Positions 24,792 through 33,175 of a stretch of DNA of 64,000 nt are shown here, in pieces. Within the stretch, counting starts at the first letter, position 1; each line of letters starts with the position of its first letter. This DNA comes from JBGTGG01 sp964398945. Lineage in GTDB: Bacteria > Bacteroidota > Bacteroidia > Cytophagales > Cyclobacteriaceae. A program made the position numbers and the translations under genes. The stretch covers positions 76,310 to 140,309 of the forward strand of contig CAYNOT010000015.1 of assembly GCA_964398945.1 (NCBI GenBank), read 5' to 3'. The notes below the pieces were generated by a model. That model had not been told where the DNA came from, made no database searches, and worked only from the letters and a program-made list of their open reading frames with translations.

Positions 24792-25633
24792 TTTATTAAA
24801 ATGTATAAAAGCGGAAGAAAAAAAATTGCATCCCCCACATATCGAAACCGATCATCCAATGAAAAGAAATTATTTTTATAATGAATCAATCCCAATACAA
24901 CTGTCATTATCAAAATAATTCCTACGGCAGGAAATAATTGTGGGGAGAAATAGAAATTCACGATTCCTATTATCAATGCAAATGAAAAACAAATCCAAAA
25001 AAATCCGGTGATAGACGTTGTTGAAAATTTTGTAGCTATCGAATCTTGTTGTTGTGATAAATCTATCTTTCTATCAAATAAAGAAAACAGAATCAAGTTC
25101 AACATCACAACAAGAAAAAACTGAAAAACAGTTAAAATTGAACTGGTTCTAAACTCCATTCCAGGTTGGCCTACAACGGGCACCAAAACGCCAGCCGTAT
25201 AAAGAAGGGCACCCACTAATTCTTTTGCAAAGGAAAGGCTTCGTTGAAAGATCAGATACAAGAGGGCGGTTCCTGCAATCACACATCCCAACATCAGTGT
25301 GGGTTTCTTTAAAAAAAGAATGGTGGCAACCGCAGTCAGTGCAGTCATTAAAGCAACTATTGCCCACAGTACCCTGAAATTTCTTTTGTAAAATTGGTGA
25401 CGAAATGTAAGGGCCGGATTTTTTATCCGCTTTGCATCCAACAAATGATCAACCGAATAAATTATCCAAACACACAATCCCAGTACAAGAAGCCCGGCTG
25501 CATCAGGCGAAACCTCAAAAACCATGGAAAGAAAATAAGAACCAACAACAGCCCCAACGCTAATATCTATACTTAGGGTGTTGATGATCTTGTATTGCAA
25601 ATTTCTACGACTTACCTTTTTATCACCAGCCAT
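24788..25633 (-). CDS. UbiA-like polytopic membrane protein
   Basis: 281 residues from the ATG at 25631-25633; a TTG four codons upstream is the only longer start. About eight hydrophobic helices. Helix 2 ends in IYSVDHLLDAKRI, which resembles the first aspartate-rich NDxxD motif of UbiA prenyltransferases, but with only part of the acidic pattern. The second motif may correspond to SLFDRKIDLSQQQD. Prenyltransferase activity is therefore uncertain. Coupled by ATGA to the methyltransferase gene. It could belong to lipid or quinone metabolism. Confidence 0.7.
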   Translation of the reverse strand: MAGDKKVSRRNLQYKIINTLSIDISVGAVVGSYFLSMVFEVSPDAAGLLVLGLCVWIIYSVDHLLDAKRIKNPALTFRHQFYKRNFRVLWAIVALMTALTAVATILFLKKPTLMLGCVIAGTALLYLIFQRSLSFAKELVGALLYTAGVLVPVVGQPGMEFRTSSILTVFQFFLVVMLNLILFSLFDRKIDLSQQQDSIATKFSTTSITGFFWICFSFALIIGIVNFYFSPQLFPAVGIILIMTVVLGLIHYKNNFFSLDDRFRYVGDAIFFLPLLYILIK

Positions 25634-25763
25634 TATGCTAGTCAATCACGTCACAAAGTAAAGAAACCAAAGTACCAATTCCCTGGGATTGAATGGGTGC
25701 AGAGATGTGTAGCGTTCAAAAGGTAGTTGCATGGTGCTTGATGATGGCAACAAAAATCAATGA

Positions 25764-27599
25764 CTACTCTACCGTGACCGACTTTGCCAAATTCCGTGGC
25801 TGGTCCACATTGCACCCGCGCATCACAGCAATGTGGTACGAAAGCAATTGCAACGGGATCACCGATACCATCGGCATCAACGCTTCGTGTACAGCCGGAA
25901 CTTCAATCACAAATTCTGACATGGGGGGTATTTGTTTGTCGCCTTCCGTAACAACGGAGATCACGCGGCCCTTCCTGGCCTTTACTTCCTGGATATTGGA
26001 AACTACTTTTTCGTAAGAGCTGTCTTGCGTAGCAATGAACACAACCGGCATCGCTTCGTCTATCAACGCAATCGGGCCGTGTTTCATTTCAGCTGCCGGA
26101 TATCCTTCTGCATGGATGTAGGAGATTTCCTTGAGTTTTAATGCGCCTTCCAATGCTACCGGGAAATTATAACCCCTTCCTAAGTATAAGAAGTTGGGAA
26201 CATCTTTAAAGGTGTATGCGATTTCTTTGATCTTATCATTTAAGGCCAGCACCTTCTCTACTTTCTTCGGGATGTTTTCCAACTCCACCAACAATTCATG
26301 GAACTTGGTAGTGGTGATGGTCCCCTTCTTCTGCGCCACGATCAATGCGATCATGTTCAACACAGTAAGTTGTGCTGTAAAAGCTTTTGTACTGGCAACG
26401 CCAATCTCCGGCCCGGCATGGGTATATGAACCTTCGTGCGATGCCCGCGCAATAGATGATCCCACAACATTGCACACTCCAAAAATAATGGCGCCTTTTG
26501 ATTTGGCGAGTTCAATAGCAGCAAGTGTATCAGCGGTTTCTCCCGATTGTGAAATAGCAATAATCACATCGCCTTCGCGAATAACGGGGTTTCGGTACCT
26601 GAATTCAGAAGCATATTCCACTTCAACAGGAATCCGGCAAAACTCTTCAAAGAAATACTCTGCAACCAACCCGGCATGCCAGGAAGTTCCGCAGGCAACA
26701 ATAATAATGCGGTCAGCATTCACCAGTTTGTTTGCGTATTCACGAATACCACCCAGCACAAGCCGACCGGCCTTGGAGTCCAACCGGCCGCGTAAGCAAT
26801 CGCCAATAGATTTGGGCTGTTCAAAAATTTCTTTCAACATGAAATGTTCAAACCCACCTTTCTCAATTGCTTCCAACTCCAATTCCAATGTTTGGATGTG
26901 GGGTGTCATCACTACATCCTCAATGGTTTTTATTTTTAGCTCGCCATCTCTAATGATCGCAATTTCCAAATCATTCATATACACCACTTCATTGGTGTAT
27001 TCAATAATGGGTGTGGCATCCGATGCCATAAAGAATTCATTTTCGCCAACGCCAATTACAAGCGGGCTTCCTTTTCGTGCAGCAATCAAAAGCGAAGGAT
27101 CATCTTTTGACATAATCACTATGGCATACGCTCCTACAACATTATTCAGCGCAAGGCGCACCGCCTCCTCCAGGGAGCATTCGTTGCTCTCTTGAATGTA
27201 TTCAATAAAGTGGACCAGCACTTCTGTGTCTGTGTCACTTTCAAAACTATGGCCCTTGTTAATAAGCTCCTGTTTTAAAGAGTTATAGTTTTCAATAATC
27301 CCGTTGTGGATAAGTGCAATGCTTTTTGATGCAGAGTAATGCGGGTGTGCATTCACATCATTCGGTTCCCCGTGGGTAGCCCATCGTGTATGGCCAATAC
27401 CAATCGTTGAATTAAGGTTTTTCTTTTGGATGTAATTCTCCAGTTCCGAAACTTTTCCTTTCTTCTTATAGACATTCAATCCACCATTCAGCAACGCTAT
27501 ACCTGCGCTATCATAGCCCCTGTATTCAAGTCGTTTTAATCCCTTGATGATTACATCCCCAGCCTGGCGATGGCCGACATACGCAACGATTCCACACAT
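25764..27599 (-). CDS. glmS: Glutamine-fructose-6-phosphate aminotransferase (isomerising)
   Basis: 611 residues. It makes glucosamine-6-phosphate from fructose-6-phosphate and glutamine, the entry to amino-sugar, peptidoglycan and lipopolysaccharide synthesis. The N-terminal glutaminase begins MCGIVAYVGHRQAG with catalytic Cys2, followed by HTRWATHGEPND. The two SIS domains show ACGTSWHAGLVAEYF, ISQSGETADTLAAIEL and GPEIGVASTKAFTAQL. The C-terminus ends RNLAKSVTVE, as in normal GlmS. No glmS ribozyme-like leader is expected in this phylum and none is seen: its start is only 2 nt after the stop of the DUF4270 gene, so it is the third gene of the GT5-DUF4270-glmS unit. Confidence 0.97.
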   Translation of the reverse strand: MCGIVAYVGHRQAGDVIIKGLKRLEYRGYDSAGIALLNGGLNVYKKKGKVSELENYIQKKNLNSTIGIGHTRWATHGEPNDVNAHPHYSASKSIALIHNGIIENYNSLKQELINKGHSFESDTDTEVLVHFIEYIQESNECSLEEAVRLALNNVVGAYAIVIMSKDDPSLLIAARKGSPLVIGVGENEFFMASDATPIIEYTNEVVYMNDLEIAIIRDGELKIKTIEDVVMTPHIQTLELELEAIEKGGFEHFMLKEIFEQPKSIGDCLRGRLDSKAGRLVLGGIREYANKLVNADRIIIVACGTSWHAGLVAEYFFEEFCRIPVEVEYASEFRYRNPVIREGDVIIAISQSGETADTLAAIELAKSKGAIIFGVCNVVGSSIARASHEGSYTHAGPEIGVASTKAFTAQLTVLNMIALIVAQKKGTITTTKFHELLVELENIPKKVEKVLALNDKIKEIAYTFKDVPNFLYLGRGYNFPVALEGALKLKEISYIHAEGYPAAEMKHGPIALIDEAMPVVFIATQDSSYEKVVSNIQEVKARKGRVISVVTEGDKQIPPMSEFVIEVPAVHEALMPMVSVIPLQLLSYHIAVMRGCNVDQPRNLAKSVTVE

Positions 27600-27601
27600 A
27601 G

Positions 27602-29086
27602 TTAATTATTGGTACTATATAAAGTTGGTATTGTATAATAAATTTTCAATTTGATATTGTCCTTATGGACTCCAAACCTACTCACATCTTGATTGATACG
27701 AATAGAGGAAGGGATCAATACAAATTTAGTGAATTGGGTTTTGTTCTCTTTTGAAATGCTAAGTTCCTGAAGGAACACAGAAAGAAATGCCGAATAATTA
27801 TTATTTGTACTCGAATAATTGACTACAGCCGAAGTACCCTGATCACCCACGGCAGTGAAAATTGGGTAACGCCCAACATTCGGATCACGGGTCAACCATC
27901 CACTATAGGCGATTAAATTCAAGGTGTCAGCATTTGTTTTTACAGGCTGTAACCGGTTATCATCCTTTAATACTCCCAGTTTATAACTTTCAACCGGATC
28001 AAACCCACCCGTCTTTTGTATATCCGATAATACCAATTCAGCCGAGTTTATAATAATCGCGGGAGCTCCTGTTCCTGAAATTTTAGGGATCGTGTCGGTG
28101 AAGCTGAAGAAATTGGCAAAATCAAGTTTGGTCATAATACCGATGCCCGATTGTGAATAGCGAATATCTTTGTCTGTTTTATCCACATAAAAACTTATAC
28201 CTTCTACTTGTGATCCTGTCCGGTCTGAAGTAATGTGGTTGAAGGCCATCATCCGCGATGAGGCATTGGTTGAAAAAGTAAAGCTTATTTTACTGGCCAC
28301 TGTATCATCGGGGGCAGAAAAAAACACATCAATTTTTGAAGAGGGGTCTAAAATTGAGAGCCCAAAAATCTTATCATTTTTTTCATCATTCGAAACTGGT
28401 TGAAAAGAAATCCCTTTATACTTTTCCACAAACTTATCGATATAATAATAGGTGGAATCAGGATCAGTACCGTTTGAATAAGCAAGCGCGGTATTGTGCA
28501 AATCTTCTCCAAAAGCATCAATTTCAATTTTCAAAACAATTGTTGTATCCTTCCTGTCTGTCACGTATTTCTTGAAATCTACGGGATTCGGGGAAGAAGT
28601 GGTCGTGCCTATTAATTCAGGTGCCACCGCTTTTAGTGAACGGTTCATGTAATATGGAAATGAATCATACTCCAATGCTTCGGCAAGCTCAAACACTTCC
28701 ACGGTTTGGGGTGTTGCAGCTTGGGTTGAACCAACCACATTGAAAGTGTATCGTAGTTCAATAAAAGCGGAGTCAAATTTCGAAGCCACATCAATTTTAT
28801 TTCTGCTCACCGGCAAAAACCGTGTTTGTGCAATAGCCGTTACTTCACCCAAGTCAGGATCAGTATATTTCCCAACTAAAAACTGACCAACACCATTGGA
28901 CACAAATGTTGATGTACTCAGTGAGTCAACCAAATAATTGGATGATGTAATGGGAATCTCAACATATCTGACATTAAATTTTGAATTCGGATTTTTGAAT
29001 CCTAACACGCTTGTATCTTCTTCACAAGCAAAAAGGAATGGGGCAACCATAAGTAATTGCCCTATTCTCCTAGCCCACAAGTTCAT
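27602..29086 (-). CDS. DUF4270-family lipoprotein
   Basis: 494 residues. The signal ends in the lipobox FLFAC (Cys21). The mature part is rich in beta-strand, Ser/Thr and Asp, with the DUF4270 opening pattern (VRYVEIPITSSNYLVDSL ... GQFLVGKYTDPDLGEVTAIAQTRF). DUF4270 proteins are exported proteins of the Bacteroidota with unknown function. This one lies between a GT5-like protein (17-nt overlap) and glmS (2-nt gap), a linkage that hints at a role in envelope glycan supply, though nothing in the sequence shows it. Confidence 0.85.
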   Translation of the reverse strand: MNLWARRIGQLLMVAPFLFACEEDTSVLGFKNPNSKFNVRYVEIPITSSNYLVDSLSTSTFVSNGVGQFLVGKYTDPDLGEVTAIAQTRFLPVSRNKIDVASKFDSAFIELRYTFNVVGSTQAATPQTVEVFELAEALEYDSFPYYMNRSLKAVAPELIGTTTSSPNPVDFKKYVTDRKDTTIVLKIEIDAFGEDLHNTALAYSNGTDPDSTYYYIDKFVEKYKGISFQPVSNDEKNDKIFGLSILDPSSKIDVFFSAPDDTVASKISFTFSTNASSRMMAFNHITSDRTGSQVEGISFYVDKTDKDIRYSQSGIGIMTKLDFANFFSFTDTIPKISGTGAPAIIINSAELVLSDIQKTGGFDPVESYKLGVLKDDNRLQPVKTNADTLNLIAYSGWLTRDPNVGRYPIFTAVGDQGTSAVVNYSSTNNNYSAFLSVFLQELSISKENKTQFTKFVLIPSSIRINQDVSRFGVHKDNIKLKIYYTIPTLYSTNN

Positions 29087-29867
29087 TATAGAGATTATAA
29101 TAAGATTCTGTATAGTTTTCGTCTTTTTCGATGCTATCGATTTTCTTGGTGTTTTTGAATAGCTCTTCCAGTTTTTTGTTCTCGCCCGCAGAAATCACTG
29201 CATCCGAAAACTCCATCCCAAGTTTGATGAACCCTTCAAAATCCGGGGTCTTCAAATGGCCGAGCATATTGTCTTCGATGTCCATCATTTTTACTTTCTC
29301 CAACACATCACCTTTGAAGGTGTGGTTGAATGAATGGTCATAGATGGTGAAAACAGTTTTTGCATTTTTAAACAACGGATCATTCTTATAGGTTGTTTTC
29401 AAATACAAAGGGATAAAGCTGGTAATCCAATCATTGCAATGAACAATGTCAGGGGCCCATCCTAATTTCCTTACAGTTTCAATCACACCTTTGCAGAAGA
29501 AAATCGCGCGTTCGTCATTATCTTCGTAAAACTTGTTCTGCTTGTCATGAAAAACAGACTTGCGATGGAAATAGTCTTCGTTGTCAATAAAATATACCTG
29601 GAGTTTTGCATTCGGAATAGATGCCACTTTGATAACCAATGGCTTTTCTTCATCTCCCACGGGTATATTAATACCCGATAATCTTACAACCTCATGTAAC
29701 CTATTCTTGCGCTCATTTATAATTCCAAACCGGGGAACTAAAATCCGTATTTCCATACCTTTCTCTTGCATGGCTTGCGGCAGCTTTCTTACGAATTCTG
29801 CCACCTCAGTTGTTTGCAGGAAAGGGTTTATCTCACTGGCAACATAAAGAATGCGGAGTTTTGACAT
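29070..29867 (-). CDS. GT5-type starch/glycogen synthase N-terminal half
   Basis: 265 residues from the ATG at 29865-29867, which gives the usual family start MSKLRILYVASEINPFLQT. It matches only the N-terminal Rossmann half of GT5 glycogen/starch synthases: PQAMQEKGMEIRILVPRFGIINERKNRLHEV, DNEDYFHRKS, GWAPDIVHCNDWITSFIPLYLK and TIYDHSFNHTFKGDV. The ADP-glucose binding C-terminal half of the GT-B fold is missing, so glycogen synthase activity is unlikely unless another subunit supplies it. The frame closes normally, without signs of recent truncation. The next gene, a DUF4270 lipoprotein, overlaps by 17 nt. It shares a divergent promoter region with panC. Confidence 0.83.
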   Translation of the reverse strand: MSKLRILYVASEINPFLQTTEVAEFVRKLPQAMQEKGMEIRILVPRFGIINERKNRLHEVVRLSGINIPVGDEEKPLVIKVASIPNAKLQVYFIDNEDYFHRKSVFHDKQNKFYEDNDERAIFFCKGVIETVRKLGWAPDIVHCNDWITSFIPLYLKTTYKNDPLFKNAKTVFTIYDHSFNHTFKGDVLEKVKMMDIEDNMLGHLKTPDFEGFIKLGMEFSDAVISAGENKKLEELFKNTKKIDSIEKDENYTESYYNLYNELVG

Positions 29868-29906
29868 ATAATTGTTGATTTTAATGTAGAACGGAAATTG
29901 AAGCCA

Positions 29907-29937
29907 CAAAATTACAAAAAAATACCCCGTTTATCAA
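29907..29937 (-). promoter_or_regulatory. Promoter (TTG-N20-TAATTTTG) of the GT5-DUF4270-glmS unit
   Basis: On the minus strand the -7 box TAATTTTG occupies 29914-29907 and a TTG -33 element 29937-29935, with 20 nt between. It is 39 nt upstream of the GT5 ATG. It is back-to-back with the panC promoter. Confidence 0.6.
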
Positions 29938-29956
29938 CTTGTTTTAAGTTTTACCA

Positions 29957-29964
29957 TATCTTTG
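29957..29964 (+). promoter_or_regulatory. Promoter -7 box (TATCTTTG) of panC
   Basis: TAnnTTTG match 24 nt upstream of the panC ATG. The following GCGACC is the usual context of this box in Bacteroidota promoters. Confidence 0.6.
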
Positions 29965-29988
29965 CGACCCTTTTCTAAAAGGCCTGGA

Positions 29989-30831
29989 ATGCTAGTTTTC
30001 AAGGAAATCAGACCATTAAAAGTCTTTTTACGCGAAAAAAGACACCTAATAAAATCCATAGGATTTGTTCCTACAATGGGTGCTTTGCACGCTGGCCACA
30101 TCCAATTGTTTGAAGAATGCAGGGCGGCCAACGACTTAACAGTAGCTTCCATCTTCGTCAACCCGACCCAATTCAACAACACAACCGATTTTGACAAATA
30201 TCCCCGTTCTTTTGAGCAGGATGTTGAAAAAGCTAAGCAAGCCGGTGTAGATGTACTGTTCGCCCCGGAACCATCCGAAATGTATGCGACCCCATCGGGG
30301 GTAAGTTTTGATTTTGGCCATCTGGACAAAATCATGGAAGGCACTTTTCGCCCCGGGCATTTTAATGGTGTCGCCACGGTGGTTGTTAAACTCTTTCACA
30401 TTGTTGAACCCGACCATGCTTATTTCGGACAAAAAGATTGGCAGCAATTTACCATCATTTCAAAATTGGTAGAAGATTTATTGTTTGGTATTACACTCCA
30501 CGATGTGCCCACCATCCGTGAGGCCGATGGACTGGCACTATCATCCCGAAATGCAAGGTTAACGCCTGAGCAACGAAGTGTTGCACCTGTTTTATACGAA
30601 GCATTGAGCACTGCCAGGGAAATGATCCACAGTCAGGTTTCGCTAAACGAAGTGAAAACTTTTGTTGCGGAAAAAATCCCCCGCCATCAAAATGTTTCGT
30701 TGGAGTATTTTGAAATTGTAGACAGAAGAAACCTAAACGCGGTTGAACATGTTGATAGCAGGCAAGAATTGATTATTTGTATTGCAGCATGGATTGGGGA
30801 CGTACGGTTAATTGACAATATTTTTATTTAA
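29989..30831 (+). CDS. panC: Pantothenate synthetase (pantoate-beta-alanine ligase)
   Basis: 280 residues from the ATG at 29989; the nine extra upstream codons begin at a TTG inside the promoter. It condenses pantoate with beta-alanine using ATP in the coenzyme A pathway. Signature blocks are GFVPTMGALHAGHIQLFEEC (HxGH nucleotidyl-transfer motif), SIFVNPTQFNNTTDFDKYPR, FNGVATVVVKLFHIVEPDHAYFGQKDWQQ and GLALSSRNARLTPEQR (KMSKS-like loop). It is followed after 13 nt by panD, the source of beta-alanine. Confidence 0.96.
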   Translation: MLVFKEIRPLKVFLREKRHLIKSIGFVPTMGALHAGHIQLFEECRAANDLTVASIFVNPTQFNNTTDFDKYPRSFEQDVEKAKQAGVDVLFAPEPSEMYATPSGVSFDFGHLDKIMEGTFRPGHFNGVATVVVKLFHIVEPDHAYFGQKDWQQFTIISKLVEDLLFGITLHDVPTIREADGLALSSRNARLTPEQRSVAPVLYEALSTAREMIHSQVSLNEVKTFVAEKIPRHQNVSLEYFEIVDRRNLNAVEHVDSRQELIICIAAWIGDVRLIDNIFI

Positions 30832-30844
30832 GATTGAATTCCAA

Positions 30845-31192
30845 ATGAGGATCGAAATATTAAAATCAAAAATTCACAGGGCAAAAATCACACAAGCCGA
30901 ACTTCATTATGTTGGGAGTATCTCCATCGATGAGGAGTTGATGGAAGCCGCCAATATTATTGAAGGTGAAAAAGTACAAGTAGTAAACATCAACAATGGC
31001 GAACGGCTTGAAACGTATGTGATAAAAGGTGCGCGCGGATCAGGAACCGTTTGTTTGAACGGCCCCGCAGCAAGAAAAGCACAAGTAGGCGATGTCGTAA
31101 TTATCATTGCGTATGCTTCGATGAAATTTGAAAAGGCAAAAAAATTCAAACCAACCATCATATTTCCGGATCAGAATAATAAATTGACGTAG
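30845..31192 (+). CDS. panD: Aspartate 1-decarboxylase (pyruvoyl enzyme)
   Basis: 115 residues from the ATG at 30845, the normal size and start (MRIEILKSKIHRAKITQAEL). It makes beta-alanine for PanC. The self-cleavage site Gly24-Ser25 is present in HYVGSISID, generating the pyruvoyl prosthetic group. NGERLETYVIKGARGSGTVCLNGPAAR completes the active-site region. It is 13 nt after panC and 12 nt before the YbhN-like gene, so co-transcription is likely. Confidence 0.96.
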   Translation: MRIEILKSKIHRAKITQAELHYVGSISIDEELMEAANIIEGEKVQVVNINNGERLETYVIKGARGSGTVCLNGPAARKAQVGDVVIIIAYASMKFEKAKKFKPTIIFPDQNNKLT

Positions 31193-31204
31193 TAAAACGA
31201 TCCG

Positions 31205-32209
31205 ATGCCTTCGAAGCTAAAATCTTTCATTCAGTATTTACTTATTATTATCGTTACCAGTTTTTTGATTTGGTTTTCGCTTCGGTCCGTTACCCCACAA
31301 GAAGGCGAAGACAAATGGGACTACTTACTTAACGCCTGGCGTGAAGCAGATAAGTTTTGGTTGATGACGATGGCATTCATTGCCATTCTAAGCCATGTTA
31401 TACGCGCCATTCGGTGGAGGATGATGCTGGTGCCCGTTGGATACCCTTCAAAAGCGACACATAATTTTCTTTCGCTAATGGTCGGCTATCTTGTGAACCT
31501 GGTCATTCCGCGTGGAGGTGAATTATCACGCTGCTACAACCTGTACAAACTTGACAAAACCCCGATCGATGTTTCGTTCGGCACAGTGGTATTGGAGCGC
31601 ATCATTGATTTGGTTTTTCTTTCTATCCTGATTGTTGTTTCTTTTTCCTTCGAATCAGAAAAGCTTTTTGCGTTTGTAAAATCGCTCCCGCTTAAAATGG
31701 ATGAAGAATCCTCTGCCCGCTACACCGTTCCTTTAATCCTTGCCGGGCTGGTTATAGTGGTAGCTGTATTCCTGTGGATGGTGGGTAAAAATGATCGCGT
31801 TCGTAATTTTCTAACCAAGACATGGGCCGGATTTAAAAATGGATTCTTTTCTATTCTTAAACTCAAACAAAAAGGACTGTTTATCTTTTACTCTGCACTC
31901 ATTTGGATCCTTTACTTTTTGATGAGCTATGCGGTGATCATGGCTTTTCCAACAACCGCAGTACTGGGCATGGGTGCCGTCTTAAGCCTATTTGCCATTG
32001 GCGCAATTGCCATGGCCGCACCTCTTCCCGGAGGTGCGGGATCCTATCATGTGTTGGTGCCTGCCGGATTGGTTTTCTTATATCAATTACCACAAGCAGA
32101 TGCGGTAGCATTTACTTTTGTTTTTCATGGTTGGCAAACTTTTATCATGATTGTAATTGGGGCTATTTCGCTTTTGGCTACTTCAATTTTGGTGAAGAAA
32201 AAGAAGTAA
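31205..32209 (+). CDS. YbhN/UPF0104-family (lysylphosphatidylglycerol synthase TM-region) membrane protein
   Basis: 334 residues, eight or so transmembrane helices. The LPG synthase TM-region signature is visible in LSLMVGYLVNLVIPRGGELSRCYNLYKLDKTP, GTVVLERIIDLVFLSILIVV and the late GAGSYHVLVPAGLVF loop. Such proteins are thought to flip lipids or lipid-linked sugars, and the catalytic aminoacyl-transferase domain of MprF is absent. It lies 12 nt after panD on the same strand. The coupling to pantothenate genes is common in this phylum, but its meaning is not known. Confidence 0.82.
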   Translation: MPSKLKSFIQYLLIIIVTSFLIWFSLRSVTPQEGEDKWDYLLNAWREADKFWLMTMAFIAILSHVIRAIRWRMMLVPVGYPSKATHNFLSLMVGYLVNLVIPRGGELSRCYNLYKLDKTPIDVSFGTVVLERIIDLVFLSILIVVSFSFESEKLFAFVKSLPLKMDEESSARYTVPLILAGLVIVVAVFLWMVGKNDRVRNFLTKTWAGFKNGFFSILKLKQKGLFIFYSALIWILYFLMSYAVIMAFPTTAVLGMGAVLSLFAIGAIAMAAPLPGGAGSYHVLVPAGLVFLYQLPQADAVAFTFVFHGWQTFIMIVIGAISLLATSILVKKKK

Positions 32210-32284
32210 TCAAATGTTGGATTCCTTTAGATCAGAAAATAAATAGAATAATGTTTCGTAGGTATTAAACCCTTTTAACCGAAA

Positions 32285-32324
32285 TGCCGTTTTGTCATAG
32301 AATTAGTTTTGGCGCAATGCTTGT
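32285..32324 (+). promoter_or_regulatory. Promoter region of the YugP-like protease: TAGTTTTG box and a near sigma-54 pattern
   Basis: TAGTTTTG (32304-32311) matches the primary-sigma box, 64 nt before the ATG. Overlapping it, TTGGCGCAATGCTTGTTA has the GG-N10-G spacing of sigma-54 promoters (GG at 32311-32312, GT instead of GC at 32323-32324). Just upstream TGCCGTTTTGTCA (32285-32297) is an imperfect dyad. Either reading is possible. The primary-sigma box is the simpler one. Confidence 0.4.
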
Positions 32325-32375
32325 TAATACAGTCAGGACAATTGAAATTTGAATAAACCTTAAATATTTACAACT

Positions 32376-33077
32376 ATGGGAATGGGAGCATTAGTGATAG
32401 GACTTTTCTTTATGGCCATTGGCTGGATTGTCAGCTCGCGCCTGAAAAGCAAGTTCAAAGAGTATTCGCAAATCAGATTGACAAAAGACTTGTCCGGTGC
32501 GGAAATAGCCCGCCTCATGTTGGCCGACAATGGCATTCATGATGTAAAAGTAATAAGCGTTGCAGGGGAATTAAGCGATCATTACAATCCTGCCAATAAA
32601 ACGGTAAACCTTAGCGAAGGTGTTTACAATGGCAGAAGTGCTGCTGCAGCCGCGGTTGCAGCACACGAGTGTGGGCACGCGGTTCAACACGCCACTGCCT
32701 ACAGCATGTTACAACTTCGCTCCATGATGGTACCCGTGCAAAACGTAAGTGCAAAAGTCATCAACATTCTGTTTATGATGATGATGTTTGGAGCATTTTT
32801 CGCTGGCGGGTTTTTCTCATTTAATACGGCACTTTTGGTGATCATAGCATGCTACGGTGTTTTTACGCTGTTTGCGTTCATCACGCTACCGGTTGAATTC
32901 GATGCCAGCAAACGCGCATTGGCATGGGTAGAACAACGCGGAATTGTGACATCGCAAGAGCATTCAATGGCAAAAGATGCACTTAAATGGGCCGCCATGA
33001 CGTATGTAGTTGCTGCTATCGGTGCCCTTACCACGTTGGTGTACTATGTGATGATGTTTTTGGGGAACAGGGATTAA
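32376..33077 (+). CDS. YugP-type membrane zinc metallopeptidase
   Basis: 233 residues. N-terminal transmembrane helix, then the zinc site HECGHAVQH (residues 97-105, HExxH at 97-101) placed after NPANKTVNLSEGVYNGRSAAAAAVAA, and two or three further membrane helices. LPVEFDASKRALAWVEQRG carries a conserved E/D-x-x-A-S pattern of this family (COG2738). Family members are integral-membrane proteases of unknown substrate, likely in membrane protein quality control. A complete short cistron: own promoter region upstream and a terminator at 33130-33161 downstream. Confidence 0.9.
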   Translation: MGMGALVIGLFFMAIGWIVSSRLKSKFKEYSQIRLTKDLSGAEIARLMLADNGIHDVKVISVAGELSDHYNPANKTVNLSEGVYNGRSAAAAAVAAHECGHAVQHATAYSMLQLRSMMVPVQNVSAKVINILFMMMMFGAFFAGGFFSFNTALLVIIACYGVFTLFAFITLPVEFDASKRALAWVEQRGIVTSQEHSMAKDALKWAAMTYVVAAIGALTTLVYYVMMFLGNRD

Positions 33078-33129
33078 GGAAAAAAATATTTTCTATCCTA
33101 TTTTATTGGGTAGACCTATTAATTTTACG

Positions 33130-33161
33130 GCCCGGGGGAAGCTCCGGGCTTTTCTTTTTTT
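33130..33161 (+). terminator. Rho-independent terminator after the YugP-like gene
   Basis: GCCCGG (33130-33135) pairs with CCGGGC (33144-33149), an 8-nt loop between, followed directly by TTTTCTTTTTTTT. It lies 53 nt after the protease stop and ends 14 nt before the acyl-CoA dehydrogenase start. Confidence 0.85.
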
Positions 33162-33175
33162 AATGACTTACACCT

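Noticed and set aside
26194..27195. 333-codon plus-strand ORF opposite glmS
   Set aside because: Antisense shadow of a clear GlmS coding frame; low-complexity Ser/Thr-rich translation without any family.
25764..27599. glmS ribozyme/riboswitch
   Set aside because: There are only 2 nt between the DUF4270 stop and glmS; no leader exists for such a structure.
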